From: Streptomyces sp. S3(2020)
GTDB taxonomy: Bacteria; Actinomycetota; Actinomycetes; Streptomycetales; Streptomycetaceae
Direction: 5' to 3'
Assembly (NCBI RefSeq): GCF_013044505.1
Contig: NZ_JABERD010000038.1
Coordinates: forward strand, 1 to 60,375
Length of the DNA: 60,375 nt
The translations under genes were made by a program, and so were the position numbers. Shown here piece by piece: positions 17,343-25,131 of the stretch (its first letter is position 1; every line of letters begins with the position of its first letter). The notes beneath the pieces were generated by a model. That model worked only from the letters and a program-made list of their open reading frames with translations, was not told the DNA's origin and did not search any database.

Positions 17343-18877
17343 GGCTTCACCTCGGGGTGCGCGGCCAGCAGGGTCTCCACGGTGTCGGCCTCCTCCGGCC
17401 GTTTGTCCTCGCGGTAGCGGACCACGCGCGCGAAGCGGAGGGTGACGCCGGCCGGGTAGCGGGTGGACTTCTGGAGTCCGTCGTAGGCGATCTCCACGAC
17501 CAGCTCGGGGCGTACGGTCACCACGTGTCCGTCGGTCCCGACGGCCAGCTCCTGGAGGCGTTCCGTCTGCCAGGTCAGCAGGGCGTCGGTCAGTCCCTTG
17601 AAGGTCTTGCCGAGCATGGCGTACGAGCCGTCCGCCGCCCGCGCTCCCAGGTGGAGGTTGGAGAGCTTGCCGGTGCGGCGGCCGTGGCCCCACTCGGCGG
17701 CCAGGACGACCAGGTCGAGGGTGTGGACGGGTTTGACCTTCAGCCAGGACGCGCCACGGCGGCCCGCGCTGTAGGGGGCGTCGAGGGACTTCGCCACGAT
17801 CCCCTCGTGGCCGCGCTCCAGCGTCCCGGCGAGGAAGGCCTCGGCCTCGGGCACATCCTCCGGTCCCGCCACCAGCGTCCTGCGCACCCGCATCGGCTCG
17901 GGCACCAGCCGGGCCAGCTCCGCGTGCCGCTCGGCGAAGGGGAGGTCGAGCAGGTCGCGGTCGTCGACGGACAGCGCGTCGAAGAAGACGGGGGAGACGG
18001 GGACCTCGGCGGCGGCCGTCGCCACGTCCACGCGGGAGCCGACGCGTCCGGCCGTCTCCTGGAACGAGCGGGGCCGGCCGTCGGCGCCGAAGGAGATGAC
18101 CTCGCCGTCCAGGATGAACCGCTCGCCCTTCAAGTCCCTTGCCACAGCGATCAGTTCGGGCAGCCGGTCGGTGATCTCGTCGAGGGTCCGGGTGTAGATC
18201 CGTACGTCGTCCCCGTCCCGGTGCACCTGGACACGGATACCGTCCAGCTTCTCCTCGACCGCGCACCCGCCCAGCTTCTCCACCGCCTCGGCCACCGAGG
18301 ACGCGCTGTGCGCCAGCATCGGCAGGACCGGGCGGCCGACGGTGAGACGGAAGCGGTCCAGGGCTGCCGGGCCGTCCGTGAGCAGGGCCTCGGCGACCGT
18401 CTGGAGGGAGCCCGCGAGCATCACCGCCCGGCGGACGTCGGCCGGCGGCGCCTCCGTCGCCCGCGCGAGCCCCTCCGTGGCGACCGCGTCCAGCGCGCCC
18501 TGCCGTACCTCCCCGCTGATCAGTCCGAACAGGAACCGCTGCTCGACCTCGGTGGCCGCACCCATCAACTCCCCGACCAGCCGCATCCGTTCGGCCTGCG
18601 AGCCCGCGCCCGCCACCTTCCCGAGCTCGCTCAGCACAGCGTCGACGGCGAGCACGGTCAGGGTCGGCTCGGCGGCCGGGGCGACGGGGCGGCTCAGTAC
18701 CTTCCATCCGACGCCCAGCCGGCCCTGCGGAAGGCGTCCGGCGAGATACGGGATGACGACCGGTACGTCGTCCGGCCCGGCTTCCCGGAACAGCTCGGCG
18801 AGCAGCGCGATCTTCTTCGAGCGGGCGGAGGTCGCGGCGACCTCCTGGGACACGTGGGCCAGCCGGGCGAGCAGCAT
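17339..18877 (-). CDS. ATP-dependent DNA ligase, LigB/LigC-type
   Basis: A 512-aa DNA ligase. The adenylation motif is EEKLDGIRVQVH (Lys nucleophile), followed by FILDGEVISF, GHEGIVAKSLD and WLKVKPVHTLDLVVL, i.e. motifs III to V in order. The C-terminal OB domain contains VTVRPELVVEIAYDGLQKS. This is a secondary ligase; the essential replicative one in bacteria uses NAD. The start at ATG 18877 gives the expected length; the longer open frame upstream is shadow. It is coupled to the downstream NUDIX gene, suggesting a joint repair role. Confidence 0.93.
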   Translation of the reverse strand: MLLARLAHVSQEVAATSARSKKIALLAELFREAGPDDVPVVIPYLAGRLPQGRLGVGWKVLSRPVAPAAEPTLTVLAVDAVLSELGKVAGAGSQAERMRLVGELMGAATEVEQRFLFGLISGEVRQGALDAVATEGLARATEAPPADVRRAVMLAGSLQTVAEALLTDGPAALDRFRLTVGRPVLPMLAHSASSVAEAVEKLGGCAVEEKLDGIRVQVHRDGDDVRIYTRTLDEITDRLPELIAVARDLKGERFILDGEVISFGADGRPRSFQETAGRVGSRVDVATAAAEVPVSPVFFDALSVDDRDLLDLPFAERHAELARLVPEPMRVRRTLVAGPEDVPEAEAFLAGTLERGHEGIVAKSLDAPYSAGRRGASWLKVKPVHTLDLVVLAAEWGHGRRTGKLSNLHLGARAADGSYAMLGKTFKGLTDALLTWQTERLQELAVGTDGHVVTVRPELVVEIAYDGLQKSTRYPAGVTLRFARVVRYREDKRPEEADTVETLLAAHPEVKP

Positions 18878-18906
18878 GTTCCCAGGGTGCACCGGAGGCG
18901 GCGGGT

Positions 18907-19830
18907 CTACACCCGGGAAGCCGTGTCCAGGTCGGTCATCAGGAGGTCCCCGTTGATCGTGGCGCCGGCCCGGTAACCGCCTGCCGCCGCGTTCACGACC
19001 TGCTCGCCGAAGCCCATCACGTTGCCCGCCGCCCACACGCCCGGCACTGTCGTCCGCCCGGTCTCGTCCAGCACGGGATACGCGCCGAACGGTGTCTCGC
19101 GGAACTCGGCGCCGAGCTTCTCCAGCAGGCCGTTCTGCGGGACGGCGCGCGGTGCGACGAACAGCACCTCGCGGTCGTACGTCGTGTCGTCGGTGAGACG
19201 TACGCCGGTGAACCGGTCGTTCTCGACGACCAGCTCCCGCACCTCGCCCGGGACCACTCGGACACCCGCCGCCGAGAGCCTGCGCACGTCGTCGCCGGAC
19301 AGCTCGGCCGCGCCGACCGTGTGCAGGAACAGCGTCACGTCCTTCGACCACTGCGACACCATCAGCGCCTGGTGCACGCTCAGCGGGGTGGTGGCCAGCA
19401 CGCCGAAGGCCTGGTCGCGGACCTCCCAGCCGTGGCAGTACGGGCAGTGCAGCACGTCCCGGCCGAAGCGCTCGGCGACTCCGGGGACGGGCGGGAGCTC
19501 ATCCTTGAGGCCGGTCGCGACGACGAGGCGACGGGCCTGGACCGTGCGTCCGCTCGCCAGCGTCACGGTGAAGTCCCCGGTGACGTCCACCGCATGGTCC
19601 CGGACCAGCTCGACGCCGTACCGCGCGATCTCCTCCCGGCCGGTCGCCAGGAACTCGGCGGGCGGCATGCCGTCCCGCGTCAGATAGCCCTGCATATGGG
19701 CGGCGGGTGCGTTGCGGGGCTCGCCCGCGTCGACCACCAGGGTGCGGCGCCGGGCCCGGCCCAGGACCAGAGCCGCCGACAGACCCGCGGCGCCGCCGCC
19801 GATGACGATCACTTCGTATGTCTCGGTCAT
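18907..19830 (-). CDS. Thioredoxin-reductase-like FAD/NAD(P) oxidoreductase
   Basis: A 307-aa flavoprotein. The N-terminal FAD Rossmann motif is VIVIGGGAAGLSAALVLGRA. A CPYCHGWE redox motif lies about residues 133-140, and the C-terminal FAD motif ends VWAAGNVMGFGEQVVNAAAGG. It is shorter than authentic TrxB and belongs to the group usually found beside XRE-cupin regulators, as here (divergent at 19896). The ATG at 19830 is the first family-consistent start. The redox partner is not known. Confidence 0.88.
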   Translation of the reverse strand: MTETYEVIVIGGGAAGLSAALVLGRARRRTLVVDAGEPRNAPAAHMQGYLTRDGMPPAEFLATGREEIARYGVELVRDHAVDVTGDFTVTLASGRTVQARRLVVATGLKDELPPVPGVAERFGRDVLHCPYCHGWEVRDQAFGVLATTPLSVHQALMVSQWSKDVTLFLHTVGAAELSGDDVRRLSAAGVRVVPGEVRELVVENDRFTGVRLTDDTTYDREVLFVAPRAVPQNGLLEKLGAEFRETPFGAYPVLDETGRTTVPGVWAAGNVMGFGEQVVNAAAGGYRAGATINGDLLMTDLDTASRV

Positions 19831-19859
19831 ACCGACACCGTCCCCGGACCGGTGCGGGA

Positions 19860-19892
19860 TTGACAAACTTCTTTGCCGATTCTGCAATATCG
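19860..19892. promoter_or_regulatory. Divergent promoter region with palindrome
   Basis: TTGACA (19860-19865) and CAATAT (19885-19890, 19-bp spacing) lie six bases before the ATG of the XRE gene, implying a leaderless mRNA. The palindrome CGATTCTGCAATATCG (19877-19892, 12 of 16 symmetrical) covers the -10. On the other strand TTGCAG (19887-19882) could be the -35 for the divergent flavoprotein gene. Confidence 0.5.
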
Positions 19893-19895
19893 GGC

Positions 19896-20468
19896 ATGAC
19901 TACCGATGACGTTCTCGCCGAGGTCGGCCCCAGACTGCGGCGGCTCCGCAAGGACCGGGAGGTGACGCTCGCGGCGCTGTCCGAGACGACCGGCATCTCC
20001 GTGAGCACCCTGTCCCGGCTGGAGTCCGGTCTGCGCAAGCCCAGCCTGGAGCTGCTGCTGCCGATCGCACAGGCGCACCAGGTGCCGCTGGACGAACTGG
20101 TCGGCACGCCGGCGGTGGAGGACCCGAGGGTCCGGAGCCGGCCTCTTGTGCGGCACGGGCGGACGTACTGGCCGCTCACCCGGCAGCCCGGTGGCCTCCA
20201 GGCGTACAAGGTGCTGGTGCCGCAGCGCCAGGAGGAGCCCGAACCGCGTACCCATGAGGGCTACGAGTGGCTGTACGTGCTGGCGGGCCGGCTGCGGGTG
20301 GTCCTCGGCGACCACGACGTGGTGATGACGGCCGGTGAGGCGGCGGAGTTCGACACGAGGGTGCCGCACTGGTTCGGGTCGACGGGGGAGGGGCCCGCGG
20401 AGTTCCTGAGTCTGTTCGGGCCGCAGGGGGAGCGGATGCACGTCCGGGCGAAGCCGAAGGGGTCGTGA
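19896..20468 (+). CDS. XRE-family regulator with C-terminal cupin sensor
   Basis: A 190-aa two-domain regulator. The N-terminal Cro/CI helix-turn-helix spans about residues 10-65 (LRRLRKDREVTLAALSETTG, SVSTLSRLESGLRKPSL). The C-terminal cupin spans about residues 100-185 (THEGYEWLYVLAGRLRVVLG ... FDTRVPHWFG), where His/Glu ligands could bind a metal or small effector. It diverges from the thioredoxin-reductase-like gene and probably controls it and itself through the palindrome between them. The longer open frame upstream lacks a ribosome site. Confidence 0.9.
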   Translation: MTTDDVLAEVGPRLRRLRKDREVTLAALSETTGISVSTLSRLESGLRKPSLELLLPIAQAHQVPLDELVGTPAVEDPRVRSRPLVRHGRTYWPLTRQPGGLQAYKVLVPQRQEEPEPRTHEGYEWLYVLAGRLRVVLGDHDVVMTAGEAAEFDTRVPHWFGSTGEGPAEFLSLFGPQGERMHVRAKPKGS

Positions 20469-20493
20469 CCCACGCTACTGTTCCCTGAACGAC

Positions 20494-20510
20494 AAGCGAC
20501 CGCTTAGTAT
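20494..20510 (+). promoter_or_regulatory. Promoter with inverted-repeat operator for the oxidoreductase operon
   Basis: The inverted repeat AAGCGACCGCTT (20494-20505, 10 of 12 symmetrical) abuts a TAGTAT -10 box (20505-20510). A perfect palindrome GTCGTACGAC (20524-20533) lies further downstream in the leader. The bound regulator is unknown; no obvious repressor gene is adjacent. Confidence 0.5.
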
Positions 20511-20554
20511 GCGACTACCCCAGGTCGTACGACGTAGTCGCGTGGAGGCACCGC

Positions 20555-21523
20555 ATGCAGGCATGGCAAGTGCACGAGAACGGCGAGCCGGGCGAGGTGA
20601 TGCGCCTCGCGGAGGTGGCGACCCCGACGCCCGGCGACGGCCAGGTCCTGCTGAAGGTGCGTGCCGCGAACATCAACTTCCCGGACGTGCTGATGGCCCG
20701 CGGCCACTACCAGGTCCGGCCGCCGCTGCCGTTCACCCCGGGCGTGGAGATCTGCGGCGAGACCGAGGACGGACGCAGGGTCATCGCCAACCCCGCGCTG
20801 CCGTACGGCGGTTTCGCCGAGTACGCCGTCGCCGATGCCGCCGCTCTCCTGCCCGCGCCGGAGTCGCTGGACGACGCCGAGGCCGCCGCGCTGCACATCG
20901 GGTACCAGACGGGCTGGTTCGGTCTGCACCGGCGGGCGCGACTGGAGGCGGGCGAGACACTGCTCGTGCACGCCGCCGCCGGCGGGGTCGGCAGCGCGGC
21001 CGTACAGCTCGGGAAGGCGGCCGGGGCCACCGTCATCGGTGTGGTCGGCGGTGCCGACAAGGCCGTGGTGGCACGGGAGCTGGGCTGCGACGTCGTGATC
21101 GACCGGCGGGCCGAGGACGTCGTCGGCGCCGTGAAGGAGGCCACCGGCGGCCGGGGCGCCGACGTGATCTACGACCCGGTCGGCGGCGAGGCCTACACGC
21201 AGTCCACCAAGGTCGTCGCCTTCGAAGGGCGGATCGTGGTCGTCGGCTTCGCGAGCGGGACCATCCCCAGCCCCGGCCTCAACCACTCCCTCGTGAAGAA
21301 CTACGCGATCCTCGGCCTGCACTGGGGCCTGTACAACACCAAGAACCCGAAACTCGTCCAGCACTGCCACGAGCAGCTCACCGAACTCGCCGCCCGCGGC
21401 GCGATCAAGCCCCTGGTGAGCGAGCGCGTGCCGCTGGAGGGAGCCGCGGCGGCCGTGCAGCGGGTCGCCGACGGGGTGACCACCGGACGGGTCACGATTC
21501 TGCCGAACGGAGCCGCCGCATGA
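20555..21523 (+). CDS. NADPH:quinone oxidoreductase family protein
   Basis: A 322-aa medium-chain dehydrogenase/reductase of the zinc-independent quinone oxidoreductase group. The NAD(P) loop is LLVHAAAGGVGSAAVQLGKAA (about residues 140-160), preceded by ANINFPDVLMARGHYQ and PFTPGVEICG. No structural or catalytic zinc ligands are seen. A TGGAGG ribosome site precedes the ATG. Its stop overlaps the next start (ATGA), so it is coupled to the two acyl-CoA dehydrogenase genes; an enoyl-CoA or quinone reduction step in the same breakdown pathway is plausible. Confidence 0.92.
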   Translation: MQAWQVHENGEPGEVMRLAEVATPTPGDGQVLLKVRAANINFPDVLMARGHYQVRPPLPFTPGVEICGETEDGRRVIANPALPYGGFAEYAVADAAALLPAPESLDDAEAAALHIGYQTGWFGLHRRARLEAGETLLVHAAAGGVGSAAVQLGKAAGATVIGVVGGADKAVVARELGCDVVIDRRAEDVVGAVKEATGGRGADVIYDPVGGEAYTQSTKVVAFEGRIVVVGFASGTIPSPGLNHSLVKNYAILGLHWGLYNTKNPKLVQHCHEQLTELAARGAIKPLVSERVPLEGAAAAVQRVADGVTTGRVTILPNGAAA

Positions 21524-22698
21524 CCGACGCCGCCGAACTCAAGCGCCGCACAGCGGAGTTGCTGGCCGCGCACCCGCCCGCCGCGACGGAGCGCCTGGAC
21601 TTCCTGGAGGCCCGCTTCGACGCCGGTCTCGCGTGGGTCCACTACCCCGAGGGCCTCGGCGGACTCGGCGCCGCACGCTCCCTCCAGGCCGTCGTGGACG
21701 CCGAACTGGAGGCCGCGGGCGCCCCCGACAACGACCCCCGGCGCAACGGCATCGGCCTCGGCATGGCCGCGCCGACGATCCTCAAGTACGGCACCGAGGA
21801 GCAGAAGCGGCTCCTGCGGTCGCTGTGGACGGGGGAGGAGGTCTGGTGCCAGCTCTTCAGCGAGCCCGGCGCCGGCTCCGACCTGGCCGCGCTCGGCACT
21901 CGTGCCGTCCGCGAGGGCGACCAGTGGGTGGTGAACGGCCAGAAGGTGTGGACGTCCAGCGCGCACAACGCCCGCTGGGCCATCCTCATCGCCCGCACCG
22001 ACCCGGACGTGCCCAAGCACGCGGGCATCACGTACTTCCTGTGCGACATGACCGACCCCGGCGTCGAGGTGCGGCCGCTGCGCCAGATCACCGGCGAGGC
22101 CGAGTTCAACGAGGTCTTCCTCACCGACGTCCGCATCCCCGACTCCCGCCGCCTCGGCGAGATCGGTGACGGCTGGCGGGTCGCCCAGACCACGCTCAAC
22201 AACGAGCGCGTCGCCATCGGCGGCATGCGGCTGCCCCGCGAGGGCGGCATGATCGGCCCGGTCTCCAGGACCTGGCGCGAGCGCCCCGAACTGCGTACCC
22301 ACGATCTGCACCAGCGCCTGCTGAAGCTCTGGGTCGAGGCCGAGGTCGCCCGGCTCACCGGTGAACGCCTGCGCCAGCAGCTCGCCCTGGGCCAGCCCGG
22401 CCCCGAGGGCGCCGGCATGAAGCTCGCCTTCGCCCGCCTCAACCAGGAGATCAGCGGCCTGGAGGTCGAACTCCGCGGCGAGGAAGGCCTGTTGTACGAC
22501 GACTGGACCATGCGCCGGCCCGAAATGGTGGACTTCGTCGGCCGCGACGCCGGCTACCGCTACCTCCGCTCCAAGGGCAACAGCATCGAGGGCGGGACCA
22601 GCGAGGTCCTGCTCAACATCGTCGCCGAGCGTGTCCTGGGCCTGCCCTCGGAACCGCGCACCGACAAGGACGTCGCATGGAAGGACCTGGCCCGGTGA
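21520..22698 (+). CDS. Acyl-CoA dehydrogenase, first subunit of a heteromeric pair
   Basis: A 392-aa acyl-CoA dehydrogenase. Signature regions are CQLFSEPGAGSDLAALGTRA, QKVWTSSAHNARWAILIART and the C-terminal GNSIEGGTSEVLLNIVAERVLGLP. It starts at ATG 21520 in an ATGA overlap with the quinone oxidoreductase gene and overlaps the next dehydrogenase by four bases (GTGA). Two adjacent, diverged acyl-CoA dehydrogenases in one operon are characteristic of alpha2beta2 enzymes acting on bulky (steroid side-chain or aromatic-linked) CoA esters in Actinomycetota; that substrate class is inference. Confidence 0.88.
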   Translation: MTDAAELKRRTAELLAAHPPAATERLDFLEARFDAGLAWVHYPEGLGGLGAARSLQAVVDAELEAAGAPDNDPRRNGIGLGMAAPTILKYGTEEQKRLLRSLWTGEEVWCQLFSEPGAGSDLAALGTRAVREGDQWVVNGQKVWTSSAHNARWAILIARTDPDVPKHAGITYFLCDMTDPGVEVRPLRQITGEAEFNEVFLTDVRIPDSRRLGEIGDGWRVAQTTLNNERVAIGGMRLPREGGMIGPVSRTWRERPELRTHDLHQRLLKLWVEAEVARLTGERLRQQLALGQPGPEGAGMKLAFARLNQEISGLEVELRGEEGLLYDDWTMRRPEMVDFVGRDAGYRYLRSKGNSIEGGTSEVLLNIVAERVLGLPSEPRTDKDVAWKDLAR

Positions 22699-23786
22699 CC
22701 ACACAGCCCGACCTGCTGTACTCGGAGGAGGAAGAGGCCCTGCGGTCCGCCGTACGGGACCTGCTCGCCGACCACTGCGACGCCCCCGGCGTCATCGCCC
22801 GCACCGAGTCCGACGCCCCGCACGACCTGGCGGCGTGGAAGGCCCTCGCGGACGGCATGGGCCTCGCCGGTCTCCTGGTGCCGGAGGCGCAGGGCGGCCA
22901 GGGTGCCACGCACCGTGAAGCCGCCGTCGTCCTGGAGGAGTTGGGGCGCGCGGTCGCCCCGGTGCCGTACCTGACCAGTGCCGTCGTCGCCACCGAGGCG
23001 CTGCTGGCCTGTGGCACCGAGGACCTGCTCGCCGAGCTGGCGTCGGGGCGCAGGATCGGCGCCCTCGCCGTCTCGCTGCACATCGCCGCGGGCGGCGCCT
23101 ACAAGGTCGTACGCCATGAAGACGGCTCCCTGCACGGGGAGTTGACCGGCATCGCGGACGCCGTGGCCGCCGATGTGCTGCTGGTCCCGGCGGACGACGG
23201 CGGGCTGTACGCGGTGGACGCTGCCGCCGCGACCGTCACCCCGCAGGTGTCCCTTGACCTGACCCGGCCGCTGGCGACCGTCACCCTGGACGGTGCGCCC
23301 GGTCGTCTCCTGGGCGACGCCGAACCCGCCGTACGACGGGCCCTGCGGTCCGGTGCCGGGCTGCTCGCCTCCGAGCAACTCGGCATCGCCGACTGGACGT
23401 TGACCGAGACCGTGCGCTACCTGAAGGAGCGCAAGCAGTTCAACCGGTCCGTCGGCGGGTTCCAGGCGCTCAAGCACCGGCTCGCCCAGCTGTGGCTGGA
23501 GGTCGTCAGCCTGCGGGCCGCGGCCCGCAACGCGGCCGACGCGCTGGCGAGCGGTGAGTCCGAAACGGAAACAGCTGTGGCGGTCGCCGTCGCCCAGGCC
23601 TACGCGGCCTCCGTCGCCGTGCACGCCGCCGAGGAGGCCCTGCAACTGCACGCCGGCATCGGTATGACATGGGAGCACCCGGTCCACCTGTACCTCAAGC
23701 GGGCGAAGGCCGACTCCCTCGCCTACGGCACCGCGGGCGCCCACCGTGCCGCACTGGCCGAACTAGTGGACCTCCAGGCCCCCTGA
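22695..23786 (+). CDS. Acyl-CoA dehydrogenase, second subunit
   Basis: A 363-aa acyl-CoA dehydrogenase-fold protein starting at GTG 22695, overlapping the previous stop; an ATG at 22677 is possible. The N-terminal domain has LGLAGLLVPEAQGGQG-type sequence (MGLAGLLVPEAQGGQG). The middle beta domain is reduced and the C-terminus carries RKQFNRSVGGFQALKHRLA and LQLHAGIGMTWEHPVHLYLKRA. It lacks the FEGTSE-type active-site segment of its partner, as expected for the second subunit of a heterodimer. The operon ends at the terminator at 23799. Confidence 0.87.
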   Translation: MTTQPDLLYSEEEEALRSAVRDLLADHCDAPGVIARTESDAPHDLAAWKALADGMGLAGLLVPEAQGGQGATHREAAVVLEELGRAVAPVPYLTSAVVATEALLACGTEDLLAELASGRRIGALAVSLHIAAGGAYKVVRHEDGSLHGELTGIADAVAADVLLVPADDGGLYAVDAAAATVTPQVSLDLTRPLATVTLDGAPGRLLGDAEPAVRRALRSGAGLLASEQLGIADWTLTETVRYLKERKQFNRSVGGFQALKHRLAQLWLEVVSLRAAARNAADALASGESETETAVAVAVAQAYAASVAVHAAEEALQLHAGIGMTWEHPVHLYLKRAKADSLAYGTAGAHRAALAELVDLQAP

Positions 23787-23798
23787 CGTTCACCAGGG

Positions 23799-23826
23799 AA
23801 AGCCCGCCCCACCTGGGGCGGGCTTT
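23799..23826 (+). terminator. Strong intrinsic terminator
   Basis: A perfect 12-bp stem (23799-23810 with 23815-23826), an ACCT loop and a T-run at the 3' edge (CTTTTTCG). It lies 12 bp after the stop of the last acyl-CoA dehydrogenase gene and closes the operon. Confidence 0.9.
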
Positions 23827-23893
23827 TTCGTGTGCCCCGCGCGGACGCGATGAACGGACAGCGGCAGTCCGGCCAACTCCTGTCACGAGCATG

Positions 23894-23950
23894 CCCTTTG
23901 AGGGATCGGCGACCCCATACTCGCCGGTGTCCCGTACCGCCCTCAAAGGG
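23894..23950. promoter_or_regulatory. Spaced 11-bp inverted repeat before the phospholipase-like gene
   Basis: CCCTTTGAGGG (23894-23904) and its exact reverse complement CCCTCAAAGGG (23940-23950) are separated by 35 bp. The downstream arm overlaps the GGGAGG ribosome site (23948-23953) of the gene at 23959. It could be a two-site operator around a promoter (CATACT at 23916-23921) or an RNA hairpin that hides the ribosome site. Confidence 0.55.
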
Positions 23951-23958
23951 AGGCAGGC

Positions 23959-24822
23959 ATGGCCCTCACCACCCGTCGCAGAGCCCTCACCACCCTCGGC
24001 GCCGCCCTCGCGGGCGCCGTCGCCCTGCCCGCCACCGACGCGTTCGCGGGGGAACACCAGCACCGCCCGCGGCCGTTGTGGCGGGCCCACGCCCACAACG
24101 ACTACGAGCACCCCCGCCCCCTCCTCGACGCCCTCGACCACCGCTTCGGCAGCGTCGAGGCCGACATCTTCCTCGTCGGCGACCAACTGCTCATCGGCCA
24201 CACGGCGGACGACCTCGACCCGACCCGCACCCTGGAGTCCCTCTACCTCGCCCCGCTGGCCGCCCGCGTGAAGGCCAACCGCGGCTCGGTGTACCGGGGG
24301 CACCGGGCGCCCCTCCAGCTGCTCATCGACATCAAGACCGAGGGCTCCTCGACGTACCTCGAACTCGACCGGCAGCTGCGGCGCCACAAGCACCTGTTCA
24401 CCACGTACACCCACGGCCGTGTCCTGCCCGGCCCGGTCACCGCCGTCATCTCCGGCGACCGCGCCGCCCGCGCGCCCATGGAGGCGCAGACCGTACGACG
24501 GGCCTTCTACGACGGTCGCCTCGCCGACCTCGGCAGCGCGGCGCCCGCCTCCTTCATCTCGCTGATCAGCGACAACTGGACGCTCAACTTCACCTGGCAG
24601 GGCGTGGGAGCCTTTCCCGACGCCGAGCGGCAGAAGCTGCGCGGCATCGTCCGGGCCGCCCATGGCCGCGGGCAGAAGGTGCGCTTCTGGGCCACGCCGG
24701 ACCTGGCGGGTCCCGCGCGCGACGCGCTGTGGGGCGAACTGCTCGCCGCCGGCGTCGACTACCTCAACACCGACGACCTGGCCGGCCTGGAGGCCTTCCT
24801 GGACGCCCACCGGTCGGCGTAG
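23959..24822 (+). CDS. Secreted PI-PLC / glycerophosphodiesterase-family protein
   Basis: A 287-aa protein with a Tat-like signal (TTRRRALTTLGAALAGAVAL, cleavage near AFA-G at residue 30). The mature part is a TIM-barrel phosphodiesterase of the PI-specific phospholipase C superfamily. RAHAHNDYEHPRPLLDALDH carries the catalytic-type His; FGSVEADIFL and LLIDIKTEG supply metal ligands (Glu, Asp); LISDNWTLNF and YLNTDDLAGL are late strands. It probably hydrolyses phosphodiesters of lipids or teichoic-acid-like polymers outside the cell. It has a good ribosome site and an unusual inverted repeat upstream. Confidence 0.85.
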   Translation: MALTTRRRALTTLGAALAGAVALPATDAFAGEHQHRPRPLWRAHAHNDYEHPRPLLDALDHRFGSVEADIFLVGDQLLIGHTADDLDPTRTLESLYLAPLAARVKANRGSVYRGHRAPLQLLIDIKTEGSSTYLELDRQLRRHKHLFTTYTHGRVLPGPVTAVISGDRAARAPMEAQTVRRAFYDGRLADLGSAAPASFISLISDNWTLNFTWQGVGAFPDAERQKLRGIVRAAHGRGQKVRFWATPDLAGPARDALWGELLAAGVDYLNTDDLAGLEAFLDAHRSA

Positions 24823-24933
24823 ACACCACACGTTCGGCGGACAGGTCAGCCGCACGGACGAACCCTCCGCTACGCCACACTTACGGCCGAACGCCGTGAA
24901 CCGGACGTAATGGCGTGGCGGAGGAGGCCGACG

Positions 24934-25128
24934 ATGGCGATTTCCATCTCTGTGGTGATGTTGCTGCTGATCCTGGCGGTGATCTTCCTGCGCAACGGCG
25001 GGCTGAAGGTCTCGCACGCACTGGTCTGCGCACTGCTCGGCTTCTACATGGCCAGTACGAGCATCGCCCCGACCATCCACAGCGGCCTCACGGCGACGGC
25101 GGACATCGTCAGCAGCCTGAGGCCCTGA
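24934..25128 (+). CDS. Small conserved membrane protein
   Basis: A 64-aa protein with two predicted membrane helices (ISVVMLLLILAVIFL and ALVCALLGFYMASTSIAPTI). A strong GGAGGAGG ribosome site (24920-24927) fixes the ATG at 24934 rather than the upstream ATG at 24910. It resembles a widespread small Streptomyces membrane protein of unknown role. It converges on the phosphodiester glycosidase gene with three bases between stops. Confidence 0.75.
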   Translation: MAISISVVMLLLILAVIFLRNGGLKVSHALVCALLGFYMASTSIAPTIHSGLTATADIVSSLRP

Positions 25129-25131
25129 GGT

